Positions 19,571 through 30,306 of a stretch of DNA of 64,000 nucleotides are shown one piece after another (position 1 is the first letter of the stretch; each line of letters begins with the position of its first letter). The stretch covers positions 1 through 64,000 of the forward strand of contig CANPXB010000001.1 in NCBI GenBank assembly GCA_947585595.1, read 5' to 3'. The DNA comes from an uncultured Bacilli bacterium. GTDB taxonomy: Bacteria > Bacillota_I > Bacilli_A > RF39 > UBA660. Made by a program: the position numbers and the translations under genes. The notes below the pieces were generated by a model that saw only the letters and a list, made by a program, of their open reading frames with translations, had not been told where the DNA came from and did not search any database.

Positions 19571-21175
19571 ATGACAGATATTGAAATAGCACATAGTGTA
19601 AAATTAGAAAATATTACTAAAATAGCTGATAAGTTAAACTTAACTGATAACTTAGAACTATATGGTAATTATAAAGCTAAAATTGACTATGAAAATGTTA
19701 AAAGTAATAAAAAGGGCAAATTAATATTAGTTACAGCTACATCACCAACTCCATTTGGTGAAGGTAAAACTACTGTTTCTATTGGTTTATTAGATGCTTT
19801 ATGTCACGAAGGATATAATGCTATAGCATCCCTTCGTGAACCATCCCTAGGACCTGTCTTTGGTATTAAAGGTGGTGCTACTGGTGGGGGACATTCCCAA
19901 GTAATTCCCATGGAAGATATTAATCTTAACTTTACTGGTGATTTCCATGCTATTACCGCTGCTAATAACTTAATTTGTGCTGCTGTTGATAATCATATAT
20001 TCCAAGGTAATAAATTTAATATCGATGAAAATAATATTGTCTTTAATCGTTGCTTAGATGTTAATGATCGTGCTTTAAAAGACATTACTATTAATAGTAA
20101 AAATTATCATCGTCAAGAAAAATTTGATATAACAGCTGCTAGTGAAATAATGGCTATCTTATGTCTAGCTAAAGATATGGATGATTTAAAAGATAAATTA
20201 GATAATATCTTAGTTGGTTTTACTAAAGATAATAAACCAATATTTGTTAAAGACTTTAATATTACTGGTTCTTTATTAGTCTTACTTAAAGATGCCATTA
20301 AACCTAATTTAGTTCAAACTCTAGAACATAACCCTGTTATTATTCATGGTGGACCATTTGCTAATATTGCTCATGGTTGTTCAAGTATTATTGCCACAAA
20401 AACAGCTTTATCATTAAGTGATTATTGTATTACCGAAGCTGGTTTTGGTAGTGATTTAGGAGCTTTAAAATTCTATGATATTAAATGTCGCCTAAATAAT
20501 TTATGTCCTGATGTAACTGTCTTAGTTACAACTATTAAAGCTTTAAAATATAATGGTAATGATGATATTAAAGAAGGTATCTCTAACTTAGAAGCTCATA
20601 TTAATATTATGAAAAATATTACCAAAAATCTTATTGTATGTTTAAACAAATATGATAATGATACTGATGAAGATATTGCTTTTGTTAAAGATTATGTTAA
20701 TAAATTAAAAGTTAAATTTGCTATCTCTACCGCTTATAAAGATGGTGGAGTAGGAGCTATTCCTCTAGCTAAAGAAGTTATTGCGATGGCTAATAAAAAG
20801 AGTAAATACGAAGAACTATATAGTTTAGATTTACCATTACAAGAAAAAGTCTCTCGAATAGTTAAAGATATCTTTAAAGCTAATAAAATTAATTATAGTG
20901 AAAGTGCTTTAAAAATGATTGAAATGCTTGAAAAAAATAACTTGGATCATAAACCAATCTGCATAGCTAAAACTCAATATTCTATTTCTGATAATAAAGA
21001 TGTCTTAGGATATCCTAAAGACTATGAAGTAACAGTTAAAAATATTAAAGTATATAATGGTGCTGGTTTTATCACTATCTACTTAGGTAGTATTATAACA
21101 ATGCCAGGTTTACCTAAAGAACCTAATTACGAAAAAATCCATCTTGTCGATGGTGAAATAATTGGTTTATCATAA
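19571..21175 (+). CDS. fhs: Formate-tetrahydrofolate ligase
   Basis: TATSPTPFGEGKTTVSIGL, REPSLGPVFGIKGGATGGGHSQVIPMEDINLNFTGDFHAITAANNL. Confidence 0.98.
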   Translation: MTDIEIAHSVKLENITKIADKLNLTDNLELYGNYKAKIDYENVKSNKKGKLILVTATSPTPFGEGKTTVSIGLLDALCHEGYNAIASLREPSLGPVFGIKGGATGGGHSQVIPMEDINLNFTGDFHAITAANNLICAAVDNHIFQGNKFNIDENNIVFNRCLDVNDRALKDITINSKNYHRQEKFDITAASEIMAILCLAKDMDDLKDKLDNILVGFTKDNKPIFVKDFNITGSLLVLLKDAIKPNLVQTLEHNPVIIHGGPFANIAHGCSSIIATKTALSLSDYCITEAGFGSDLGALKFYDIKCRLNNLCPDVTVLVTTIKALKYNGNDDIKEGISNLEAHINIMKNITKNLIVCLNKYDNDTDEDIAFVKDYVNKLKVKFAISTAYKDGGVGAIPLAKEVIAMANKKSKYEELYSLDLPLQEKVSRIVKDIFKANKINYSESALKMIEMLEKNNLDHKPICIAKTQYSISDNKDVLGYPKDYEVTVKNIKVYNGAGFITIYLGSIITMPGLPKEPNYEKIHLVDGEIIGLS

Positions 21176-21180
21176 AAAAC

Positions 21181-21206
21181 AAGGAAGATTAACTAAAATC
21201 TTCCTT
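21181..21206. terminator. Bidirectional terminator
   Basis: AAGGAAGATT-aactaa-AATCTTCCTT. Confidence 0.75.
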
Positions 21207-22715
21207 TTATCTTTCTTGAATTTTAACTAACTTAGCTTGTACAACTATTCTAATTCCATTATTATTATAACAAGTCGATAGAGTAAGTATTTTATCGTTG
21301 GTATTAACATCTACCCCAAAATCATAAATACTTCTTTTCTTCATTGTCTTAATAAATGTTTCATATGATTCATCACTAGCAAAATCAGTAGTAATATAAT
21401 ATGATTCAGCTTGAATCTTATATATTGAGAATATCTGCCACATTGTATTATATTTAATCGTTGATAATTGAATAATTTGATTATCTGGATTCTTATACCA
21501 ATTAGCTTTTAATGCTTCATTAAGTGATCCAAACATAATACCATCTTTACGTCCATGACCATATATAATCATATTATTATTAAAATTATTAAAATTATCT
21601 CTAAAATCAGCAAATATCCAACCAGCTTGGTTCTTATTTTTATTAAAATCTTTATTTAAATAATACTCATTATCTTTAGTTTGTACTACTGGATAATTAA
21701 TATTAGTATTATTCATAATAATCCATGCTACTGTATCATTATTTTGTTTTAATAACTCTGTAAAATCTACCGAAGATAGGGGAGTATTTAAATATTTCCA
21801 GTATAATGAACCTTTTTGTTCTGCTTGTTCATTAATCTGACCTTCCATCTCACCCTCATTATAAAGTGATCCATCATCTATTGCATCTATTGGTGTATCT
21901 TCGACAATTGCATTACTTAAATTATTAATTTGAATTCCTTGAATAAACCAATTAACAATTATTAAACTTGTAATAAAAAGTAAGAATGTCGATAGACAAA
22001 CTCCACATTTATATAATTTATATTTCTTTGTTTCTTTAGGAGCAAACTTATAATATAGTTTATTAATTGCAAATCTATTTAATTTTGTTTGATATTTTAA
22101 ATAATTATTCCTACTAATCTTAACTTTTTCAATTCGTCCAATACGACTCGCAACTGAAGGCTTCCTTACTGTTTGATTACTTTGTTTACTTAAATTAACT
22201 AAAGCTAATTTATTTAAATTATATAATTGACGACCAAATTCATCACTTAAAACATTTATCTTAATATCTTTCTTCTTAGTAATATCAAATGGTTTAAATA
22301 AATGAAATTTTTCTTCAACATTTGTTTCTTCAACATCGATAATCTTTGTTAAATTACTAGTCTTTAAAGCTGCACGTCTGTTAATTAAATCATCTAACTT
22401 AATAATAACTGTATCATAAAGTGATTTCTTTTTCTTTTCCGGTAATTCAATATTACTTTCATCTATCTTAGCTCTTAAATCGCATATCTTTATTTTTATT
22501 GTTTTACCTAAAGAATTCTTTCTTTTAGGTAATTCTAAATCATTCTTTTTATTTTTATTATTTAATATCTTGAATTGTTGTGTTTTACTTAATAACTCAT
22601 CATTATCTGTAAAATTAATAATTACTTCTTTATCTTCAGGAGATATTTCCTTATCAGGCGTTATCTGTTCAATATGAACTTTATTCTGTTCGTTGTCTTT
22701 AATATTTTTATCCAT
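21207..22715 (-). CDS. Class B sortase with long basic N-terminal cytoplasmic extension
   Basis: TVAWIIMNNTNINYPVVQTKDNEYYLNKDF..., NNMIIYGHGRKDGIMFGSL, LTLSTCYN. Confidence 0.9.
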   Translation of the reverse strand: MDKNIKDNEQNKVHIEQITPDKEISPEDKEVIINFTDNDELLSKTQQFKILNNKNKKNDLELPKRKNSLGKTIKIKICDLRAKIDESNIELPEKKKKSLYDTVIIKLDDLINRRAALKTSNLTKIIDVEETNVEEKFHLFKPFDITKKKDIKINVLSDEFGRQLYNLNKLALVNLSKQSNQTVRKPSVASRIGRIEKVKISRNNYLKYQTKLNRFAINKLYYKFAPKETKKYKLYKCGVCLSTFLLFITSLIIVNWFIQGIQINNLSNAIVEDTPIDAIDDGSLYNEGEMEGQINEQAEQKGSLYWKYLNTPLSSVDFTELLKQNNDTVAWIIMNNTNINYPVVQTKDNEYYLNKDFNKNKNQAGWIFADFRDNFNNFNNNMIIYGHGRKDGIMFGSLNEALKANWYKNPDNQIIQLSTIKYNTMWQIFSIYKIQAESYYITTDFASDESYETFIKTMKKRSIYDFGVDVNTNDKILTLSTCYNNNGIRIVVQAKLVKIQER

Positions 22716-22812
22716 ATTAAACACACCTCTCTACTATTAATTATTATAGCATAATCTAAAAAAATATAAAATAAAATATTTCCATGGTATAATTTATAAT
22801 GGAAGTGATGAT

Positions 22813-23496
22813 ATGGATATTTCAATAATAATTATTTTAGCATTAGTCTTAGCAATTATAATTGCTTTAATTTTCTTAGTATTTTATATAAAAAATAAGG
22901 TCGAACGTTTTTCTTCTCTTTTCTTAGGAACTAAAAACATTTTTGAAGGCTTTAAAAAACAGGAAATCGAATATAGTGAAACTCCTAAATCTCTATCTGG
23001 TTTAGATTCTGTTTTACTTCCTAAAATAAATAAAGATTTCCCTAATATTAATATAAGTGAAATTAAAAGTATTGCTGAAAATGCTATTTTAACTTATTAT
23101 CAATCTTTAAGTGACCAAAAATTATTAACTATACCAAATATAACTCCTAAATTAGAAAATAAGATTAAAGAAGCTGTTAAAAGTAATAAAGCTAAATATA
23201 GTCGTATTAAAATTCATCGTACAGTCTTAAATTCCTATGATAATAAAAATGGTCTTTGTAAAATAACATTACAAACCGGTTTAGAATATTATAAGGATCA
23301 AACTAAAATTCAAGAACGAATTAATACTGAATTTATCTATATTTATGATGAAAAACAAGGTAATATCAGTTTAAATTGTCCTAACTGTGGCGCCCCAATT
23401 AAAGGTTTAGGTTTTAAAGCCTGTCCATATTGTGAAACAGGTATTGTCGAACTATTTTCTAAGACTTGGTTACTAGATGATTTATATCAAAAATAA
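22813..23496 (+). CDS. Membrane-anchored protein with C-terminal zinc ribbon
   Basis: N-terminal TM; LNCPNCGAPIKGLGFKACPYCETG. Confidence 0.65.
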   Translation: MDISIIIILALVLAIIIALIFLVFYIKNKVERFSSLFLGTKNIFEGFKKQEIEYSETPKSLSGLDSVLLPKINKDFPNINISEIKSIAENAILTYYQSLSDQKLLTIPNITPKLENKIKEAVKSNKAKYSRIKIHRTVLNSYDNKNGLCKITLQTGLEYYKDQTKIQERINTEFIYIYDEKQGNISLNCPNCGAPIKGLGFKACPYCETGIVELFSKTWLLDDLYQK

Positions 23497-23524
23497 ACTA
23501 GATTACAATGTAATTTAGTTTTTT
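23496..23524 (+). terminator. Intrinsic terminator
   Basis: AACTAgATTAC-aat-GTAATtTAGTT then T-run. Confidence 0.7.
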
Positions 23525-23581
23525 GTTCTAAATAAAATAACATAACCATAAACTTAATTAGAAATGATAGGGGTGTTATAT

Positions 23582-25060
23582 TTGAAAGATAACAAAATAA
23601 TAGAATCAATTTCTAAAAGGGGTAATGGTGAAATATATTTAGGAGTCGTTGGGGCTGTTCGTACTGGTAAATCAACTTTTATTAAAAGATTTATTGAAAA
23701 TTTAGTTGTTCCTAATATTACTGATGAATATGAAAAGAAACATTGTTTAGATGAAATACCACAAAGTGCTCAAGGTAAAACTATTATGACTACTGAACCT
23801 AAATTTGTTCCTTCTAATGGTGCTAAAATCAAGGTTGATGAATTTGAAACTAATATTAAATTAATTGATTGTGTAGGTTATATCATACCTGGTTCTAATG
23901 GTTATGAAGATGAAAATGGTAATCCACGTATGGTCTTAACTCCTTGGTTTAAAGAACCAGTTAATTTTGAAACTGCTGCTGAAATCGGTACCGAAAAAGT
24001 TATTAAAGATCATGCGACAATTGGTATAGTTGTAACTAGTGATGGTTCATTTGGTGAAATCCCTCGTGAAAATTATCTTGAAGCCGAACAAAAAGTTATT
24101 AGTGAATTAAAAGAGATAAATAAACCATTTATTGTTGTCCTAAACACTTCTCATCCTGAAGATATTGGAACTAAAGAACTTGCTCGTGAATTAAAAGAAG
24201 AACATAATGTTCCCGTCTTACCAATTAGTGTTGAATCAATGACCGAATACGAAATATACGATATTCTAAAATCAGCTTTATATGAATTTCCTGTTTTAGA
24301 TATTCAAATAGAATTACCTGAATGGGTTCATATCTTAAGTAATACTCATCCAGTCAAAGAAGAATACTTAACGAAGATTAAATCCAGTACTCTAAGTGTT
24401 TCTAAATTAAAAGATGTTGATGATATCCTAACTTATTTCAAAGATAGTAAATATATTTCTAAAGCTTATATCAGTAATGTTGATACTTCAACTGGTATTG
24501 TTAATATTAACTTAGATAGTGAAGACTCACTTTATAATGAAGTCTTAAATGAAATGATGGGTGATACAGTTAATACTAAAGCTGGAATGCTTAAAATCTT
24601 TAGTTCTTATAAAGAGACTAAAGAAGAAACTGACATTCTTAAATCAGCTTTAAAAACTGCTAAACAAACTGGTTATGGTATTGTCTATCCAACCTTAAAA
24701 GATATGCAACTAGATACTCCTGAAATAGTTAAACAAGGTAGTAGATATGGTGTTAAATTAAAAGCCACGGCTTCATCTTATCATATTATTAAAGCTGATG
24801 TTGTAAGTTTATTTGAACCAATTATTGGTAGTGAATTACAAAGTAAAGAACTTATTAGTTATTTAATGAAAGACTATGAAACTGATCCAACTAACATCTG
24901 GCGTAGTGAGATATTTGGTCGTAGTTTAGATGTCATTGTTAAAGAAGGTATTCAAGCTAAATTATCAGTAGTTCCAGAATCAACAAGATATAAATTAACG
25001 CAAACCGTTACTAAAATAGTTAATAAAGGTTCAACTAATTTAATTGCTATAGTTCTCTAA
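23582..25060 (+). CDS. spoIVA: Stage IV sporulation protein A (spore coat ATPase)
   Basis: NGEIYLGVVGAVRTGKSTFIKRFIENLVVPNI...YEKKHCLDEIPQSAQGKTIMTTEPKFVP; likely TTG start with GGGGTG SD. Confidence 0.96.
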   Translation: MKDNKIIESISKRGNGEIYLGVVGAVRTGKSTFIKRFIENLVVPNITDEYEKKHCLDEIPQSAQGKTIMTTEPKFVPSNGAKIKVDEFETNIKLIDCVGYIIPGSNGYEDENGNPRMVLTPWFKEPVNFETAAEIGTEKVIKDHATIGIVVTSDGSFGEIPRENYLEAEQKVISELKEINKPFIVVLNTSHPEDIGTKELARELKEEHNVPVLPISVESMTEYEIYDILKSALYEFPVLDIQIELPEWVHILSNTHPVKEEYLTKIKSSTLSVSKLKDVDDILTYFKDSKYISKAYISNVDTSTGIVNINLDSEDSLYNEVLNEMMGDTVNTKAGMLKIFSSYKETKEETDILKSALKTAKQTGYGIVYPTLKDMQLDTPEIVKQGSRYGVKLKATASSYHIIKADVVSLFEPIIGSELQSKELISYLMKDYETDPTNIWRSEIFGRSLDVIVKEGIQAKLSVVPESTRYKLTQTVTKIVNKGSTNLIAIVL

Positions 25061-25124
25061 AATACTATGGCATTTTTATTATCTTTATATTATAATAGTT
25101 ATATATAATAGGAGGTTCAAATTA

Positions 25125-26297
25125 ATGAATAATTGTCCTAAATGTGGAAACCCATTAGAACCAGGTGTTACATCTTGTCCTATATGTGGTAATAATTTAA
25201 ATGCCGAACAAGATTCTAATAATATAAATAAAACCCAAACTCCTGAAGTATCAAGTCCTGTTGAAACTTTAACTCCTTCAGAGGTCTTAACTCCAGATAA
25301 CAAAGTAGGGGAGCAAGCTCCTGTAGAGGCACCCGCACCTGTGGAAGCTCCAAAGGTAGAGGCAGTACCGGTAACTCAAGCTCCAGCTCCAGCTGAAGCA
25401 CCAAAAACCGAACCAACTGTCCAAGCTGCAACTCCAGCTCCTACACCAGTTGCGCCTTCAGTTGCACCAGCAACTCCTGAAGTAAAAGGAGCACCAGAAA
25501 CTACTAAAACAAGTGCAACCCCAGCTCCTGAACCTGACAAAAAGACTCCACTTGTTCAAGACTTACCAAAACCTAAAAAGAAAAAACCAATTCTAATAAT
25601 TGTTTTATTACTTTTAATTGTCGCTGCGGCTTTAGTATATACTTTTACTATTGGTAATAATAAAGAACAAAATAATGGACCTAAAAAGGTTGCTGTTGAA
25701 ACAACATCATTTGCTTCTAATGGTTATAAATTTAATTTACCAAAGACTTGGATTGTCTCTGAAGATAGTGAAAATGTCGTTATAACTAATGAAGATGGTA
25801 CTTTATCAGTCAAATTAGATCATAGTGAAAGTACCATTACTAATATCAATGAAACAATGATTAATAATGTTATCTCATCTCATGAAGAATATACTGATAC
25901 TAAAGTAGATAAGACTAAAATAAGTGCTAAAGATGCTTACTTAGTTAATACTAATATTAATAAAATGCCAGTTCAAATATATTTTATTAATGGTGGATCT
26001 AACTTACTATTAGGAGTTACGGTTATATATCAATCATCTGATATTAAGACCAAATATGAAGCTTCAGTTACCGAAATGATTGGTACTATATCTTATGCTG
26101 ATGATTCAATTAAAGCTTTAGATACTATTAATATGTATAGTAATATCTTTAATATTTATAATAGTGTTATAAATTATCATGAACCAGAAACTGTTCCTGA
26201 AGAAAACAATGAAGAAGAGCCACCAAGTGCTGAAGAAAATACCCCAAATGCCGAAAATAATCCTTCATCATCTGAAGAAGAAAACAAACCTGAATAA
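25125..26297 (+). CDS. Zinc-ribbon protein with Pro/Ala-rich linker, TM segment and extracytoplasmic domain
   Basis: MNNCPKCGNPLEPGVTSCPICGNNL; PAPVEAP-rich linker; PILIIVLLLLIVAAALVYTF. Confidence 0.75.
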   Translation: MNNCPKCGNPLEPGVTSCPICGNNLNAEQDSNNINKTQTPEVSSPVETLTPSEVLTPDNKVGEQAPVEAPAPVEAPKVEAVPVTQAPAPAEAPKTEPTVQAATPAPTPVAPSVAPATPEVKGAPETTKTSATPAPEPDKKTPLVQDLPKPKKKKPILIIVLLLLIVAAALVYTFTIGNNKEQNNGPKKVAVETTSFASNGYKFNLPKTWIVSEDSENVVITNEDGTLSVKLDHSESTITNINETMINNVISSHEEYTDTKVDKTKISAKDAYLVNTNINKMPVQIYFINGGSNLLLGVTVIYQSSDIKTKYEASVTEMIGTISYADDSIKALDTINMYSNIFNIYNSVINYHEPETVPEENNEEEPPSAEENTPNAENNPSSSEEENKPE

Positions 26298-26300
26298 TGA

Positions 26301-26332
26301 AAATATTAGTAAATTGACACTAATATTTTTCT
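26301..26332 (+). terminator. Intrinsic terminator
   Basis: AAATATTAGT/ACTAATATTT with T-run. Confidence 0.65.
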
Positions 26333-26463
26333 TTTGGCTGTAAAATGCAATATTTTTTCAGAAAATAAGCGATTTTTCTTGATTTAAATTTGTATTTTTG
26401 TTATTTTTAATATGTAAGGGTAATCCTTGCAGAGATAATTTTTTATTGGGAGGTAAAAAAATC

Positions 26464-26736
26464 ATGGGAAAACAAGAATTAGTAGAATATGTTGCTGCTA
26501 AAGCTGGCTTAACTAAAGCTGATGCTGCACGTGCACTTGATGCAACTTTAGAAGGAATTACTAGTGGACTTAAAAAAGAAGGAAAAGTTGCTCTAGTTGG
26601 TTTCGGAACATTCAGTTCTAAAAAAAGAGCTGCTAGAGAAGGTATCAATCCTTTAACAAAAGCTGCTATTAAAATCCCTGCTAAAAATGTTGCTTCATTC
26701 AAAGCAGGAAGCAAACTTAAAGACGCTATTAACTAA
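26464..26736 (+). CDS. hup: HU family DNA-binding protein
   Basis: MGKQELVEYVAAKAGLTKADAARALDATLEGITSGLKKEGKVALVGFGTFSSKKRAAREGINP; GGGAGG SD. Confidence 0.97.
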   Translation: MGKQELVEYVAAKAGLTKADAARALDATLEGITSGLKKEGKVALVGFGTFSSKKRAAREGINPLTKAAIKIPAKNVASFKAGSKLKDAIN

Positions 26737-26758
26737 TTTTAGTTAATCAATAAAAAAA

Positions 26759-26790
26759 CCATAAATGCTAAATATTTATGGCTTTTTTTT
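26759..26790 (+). terminator. Intrinsic terminator of hup
   Basis: CCATAAAT/ATTTATGG followed by T8. Confidence 0.8.
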
Positions 26791-26826
26791 GCAAACTTTA
26801 TTATACTATTAGTAGGAGTATATAAT

Positions 26827-27939
26827 ATGAAAACTAAAGTTACAAAAAATAAGAAAAATAAAAAGGATATCAATTATTTATCGTTAATTATTAGTATTGT
26901 AATCATTATTTTAACTATGTCAGTTAACGAAGTCAGTGTTATAAGACCAGTTATGTGGCTTATTGCTCTTCTTTTACTAACGATTAATATTATTCGTATC
27001 TTTAAACTAAAACCAATCGCTATTATCTTTGTTTTTATACTTATCTTCGCTTTGTCATTAGTTATCGATGGTTTAGGAGCTTTAGCTTTTCATCATCTTC
27101 CTGTATTTAGTTATAACATAACTAATGTTGGTAATACTAAAGTATACAACTCCCTAGGACTTCGTGTATGGCAATGTAATAAAGATAAAAAAGAATATAT
27201 CTTTGATTTATTTAATAATAATGGTTATATGTGTAATGCTGAAGATATCGATGTAATCGATTCAAATTCTTTTTTGAATTCCGTTGTTTCTAATTATACT
27301 GAATATAAAAATAAATATATTAAAATAAAAGGTAAAATAAGTAAGAAAACTGGCCAAAACTATTTAGAAATGCAACCATATAAAACAAGTGATATTAAGA
27401 TAAATGGTGAAGTTAGTTTTGCTGATAATATTACTTTAAGAATTCTCTTTAATGAAAATTCATCTGAACTGAATAATTATGATATCTATGATGAAATAAT
27501 TGTTGTTGGTTTAATTAAGAACTTAGAAACTCTTAATAATAAATATATAATCTATATGGGTGAAGCTAAAGTTGTTAGTAATATTAATTTAAATAATTTT
27601 GAAATAGGTATTACTAGTGAAAACCCATGTACAGAAAAAAGATTAGTATATAGTAACTTAGAAAATGATATCTATACTTATTGTCTTCAAGATATGTTTA
27701 TAAACTATCCTGATAATCAATATGAAATAGCTAATGCCTTATCAAGTAATAAATTGCAAATAGAAGAACTATATAATAATCCATTAGAAGTCTTATATAA
27801 TGAAACCGATAATAGTCTTATTTATAAAGCTTCTGATTATAGTATTCTCATCTGTGATAACACGACGAGTAAAGACATTATAATCGGTAATAAAAAACTT
27901 AATTTTGATTCAGTAACTTGTAACAAAATAGTCGAATAA
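26827..27939 (+). CDS. Hypothetical multi-pass membrane protein
   Basis: ORF; hydrophobic N-terminal third. Confidence 0.65.
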   Translation: MKTKVTKNKKNKKDINYLSLIISIVIIILTMSVNEVSVIRPVMWLIALLLLTINIIRIFKLKPIAIIFVFILIFALSLVIDGLGALAFHHLPVFSYNITNVGNTKVYNSLGLRVWQCNKDKKEYIFDLFNNNGYMCNAEDIDVIDSNSFLNSVVSNYTEYKNKYIKIKGKISKKTGQNYLEMQPYKTSDIKINGEVSFADNITLRILFNENSSELNNYDIYDEIIVVGLIKNLETLNNKYIIYMGEAKVVSNINLNNFEIGITSENPCTEKRLVYSNLENDIYTYCLQDMFINYPDNQYEIANALSSNKLQIEELYNNPLEVLYNETDNSLIYKASDYSILICDNTTSKDIIIGNKKLNFDSVTCNKIVE

Positions 27940-27956
27940 AGACTATTTTGTTTTTT
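27924..27956 (+). terminator. Terminator overlapping the stop codon
   Basis: CAAAATAGTC-gaataaa-GACTATTTTG-TTTTTT. Confidence 0.75.
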
Positions 27957-28039
27957 AAAAACATTTTACTATTCTAAATATAATGTTATAATATAAATGA
28001 TTTCAAACATTATAAATAGTTTGATTAAGGAGAATTAAA

Positions 28040-28960
28040 ATGGCAAAAGAAGAAGCAAAAAAAACAAAGAAGAAAAATGTTCCTAAAACTGAAAAAGTTA
28101 AAAAAGAAGTAAAAAAAGAAACTAAAAAAGTTGAAAATATAAAAGAAGTTAAAGAACCTAAAAAGAATCGTAATGAAGAAGATAATTACTCTCATACTTT
28201 ATTAGCAGCTATTATCATTGTTATTATCTTCCTATGTGGTTATCTAGGTATTCAATATAATAAACATAAAGATGATAATAACACCCAAGGTTATGTTATG
28301 ACTGATGATGAACAACATTTCAAAGAAGAATATGAAAATATTAATAATACAACACGTTCTAATGGTACTCAAAATAAAGAAATAAGTATTATTGAAGACA
28401 ATAATATCGTCTATATTACTTTAGATGAAGCTAATGATATCTTAGATTCAGGTAGTGGTGTTATCTATTTTGGTTATGCCGCTGATCCTTATAGTCGTAT
28501 TGCTGTCCCAATTTTATTAAATGCTATGTCTAGTACTAATTTAGAAACAATCTACTATGTTAATATTAGAGCTAATGACAAAGAAGAAAATGATCTTCGT
28601 GATATCTATGTTTTAAATGATAAAAATAAAGCTAAAAAAACTAAAGATGCTTCATCTTCTTACTATGAAGTAGTAACATCTTTAGCTAATTACTTAGATG
28701 AATATGTCTTATATACTAAAAAAGGTAAGAAAGTTGATACTGGAGTTAAAAGAATTAACACTCCAACAGTAGTTGCTGTTAAAGAAGGTAACGTTGTTGA
28801 TTTCCATGAAGGAACAGTTGATAATCATGAATTAGATGAAAACGAAAAATTACGTGATTTAACTAAGGAAGAGGAAGAAAAACTAGATGAAGCATATGCC
28901 AATTTAATATCTAAGTATTTAAATGATGGATGTGAAGTAGGTGAAGAAAAGGGTTGCTAA
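28040..28960 (+). CDS. Lys-rich N-terminus, TM segment and possible thioredoxin-like domain
   Basis: ANDILDSGSGVIYFGYAADPYSRIAVPILLNAM ... INTPTVVAVKEGNVVDFHEG resembles a thioredoxin fold. Confidence 0.55.
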   Translation: MAKEEAKKTKKKNVPKTEKVKKEVKKETKKVENIKEVKEPKKNRNEEDNYSHTLLAAIIIVIIFLCGYLGIQYNKHKDDNNTQGYVMTDDEQHFKEEYENINNTTRSNGTQNKEISIIEDNNIVYITLDEANDILDSGSGVIYFGYAADPYSRIAVPILLNAMSSTNLETIYYVNIRANDKEENDLRDIYVLNDKNKAKKTKDASSSYYEVVTSLANYLDEYVLYTKKGKKVDTGVKRINTPTVVAVKEGNVVDFHEGTVDNHELDENEKLRDLTKEEEEKLDEAYANLISKYLNDGCEVGEEKGC

Positions 28961-28975
28961 GCCTTTTCTTCTTTT
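28943..28975 (+). terminator. Terminator overlapping the stop codon
   Basis: GAAGAAAAGG/CCTTTTCTTC then T-run. Confidence 0.7.
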
Positions 28976-29021
28976 AATTTAAAACAATGTAGTTTATAAT
29001 ACATATTAAGGGTGTGATCAT

Positions 29022-30302
29022 ATGAAAATAATATCTTTATTACCAGCAGATACTTATACTGTCGTTAATAAATCTATTGTTACTGAAGACGATAAAAAAA
29101 ATATTATTTCTTTGTATGAACCAATCATTGGACCCATTGCTGTTAGTTTATATTTTACTTTACTTCGTGATATTAATTTACTAGATATTATGAGCTCTGA
29201 TCACACACATCATCATTTAATGACTATTATGAAAAGTAGTTTAGAAGTAATTAAACTAGCTCGTGAATCCTTAGAAGGCGTAGGTTTATTAAAATCATAT
29301 TTAAAAGAAGGTGAACCTAATTCCTATGTTTATGAATTATATTCACCATTAAGTCCTAAAGAGTTCTTTTCATCACCCATCTTTAATATAACTTTATATA
29401 ATAATATTGGTAAAACTGAATATGATTTAATTGTTTCTGAGTATGAACTACCTAAAATTGATTTAAAAGATTATGATGATATATCTAAAGAATTAAATGC
29501 GACGTATAAATCATCATCTAACTTTGAACCAATAGAAGCTCGTGAAAAAAACTCTCTTAATATTAAGTTAGATTCTAATATTGATTTTGATTTATTATTA
29601 TCCTCAATGCCAAAAGGTTTAATTAAAGAAAATGCTTTAACTAAAAAGACAAAAGAATTAATTGAACAATTAGCATTTATCTATGATTTAGATACTTTAA
29701 AAATGATTGAATTACTTCGTGTTGTTATTACTGATAAAGGTACATTTGATAAAGAAGAACTTCGTAAAAATGCTCGTAAATATTATCAATATAACAATAA
29801 TGGTAAATTACCAACTTTAGTTTATCGTACCCAACCCGAATATTTAAAAACTCCTGAAGGGGATACTTCAGCTTTAGCTAAGATTATCTACATGTTTGAA
29901 AATACCTCACCATATGATTTCTTAAGATTAAAAAATAAAGGTGCTAAACCCACTGCTCATGATCTAAAAATAATTGAATGTTTAATGATTGATTTAGAAT
30001 TACCACCAGCTGTTGTCAATGTCCTTATTGATTATGCCTTAAAGAAAAATAATAATAAACTTAATCAAGCATATATTGAAACTATCGCTAGTCAATGGAA
30101 AAGATGTAATATTAAAACCGCTCAAGAAGCGATGGAATTAGCTAAAAAAGAAAATAATAAAATAGTTAAGAAAATTGAAAATAAAACTAATAAAAAAGTC
30201 TCTTCTAAAGAACCTGTTTGGTTTAATAGTGATATTAAAAAAGAAGAGATAAGTGATGAAGAATTAACTGAATTAGAAGATTTATTAAAAGATTTCAGGT
30301 GA
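29022..30302 (+). CDS. dnaB: Replication initiation protein DnaB (DnaD-domain, Bacillus type)
   Basis: DnaD-like C-terminal region (YDFLRLKNKGAKPTAHDLKIIECLMIDLELPPAVVNVLIDYAL) and location before dnaI. Confidence 0.85.
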   Translation: MKIISLLPADTYTVVNKSIVTEDDKKNIISLYEPIIGPIAVSLYFTLLRDINLLDIMSSDHTHHHLMTIMKSSLEVIKLARESLEGVGLLKSYLKEGEPNSYVYELYSPLSPKEFFSSPIFNITLYNNIGKTEYDLIVSEYELPKIDLKDYDDISKELNATYKSSSNFEPIEAREKNSLNIKLDSNIDFDLLLSSMPKGLIKENALTKKTKELIEQLAFIYDLDTLKMIELLRVVITDKGTFDKEELRKNARKYYQYNNNGKLPTLVYRTQPEYLKTPEGDTSALAKIIYMFENTSPYDFLRLKNKGAKPTAHDLKIIECLMIDLELPPAVVNVLIDYALKKNNNKLNQAYIETIASQWKRCNIKTAQEAMELAKKENNKIVKKIENKTNKKVSSKEPVWFNSDIKKEEISDEELTELEDLLKDFR

Positions 30303-30306
30303 TATA

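Noticed and set aside
25085-25431. Minus-strand ORFs 25085-25303 and 25216-25431
   Set aside because: Antisense to the Pro/Ala-rich linker of the zinc-ribbon protein; Leu/Glu low-complexity translation is a by-product of that repeat.
25310-25520. Tandem repeat in Pro/Ala-rich segment
   Set aside because: Degenerate APAPVEAP-type linker, common in membrane-anchored proteins; not a distinct DNA repeat element.
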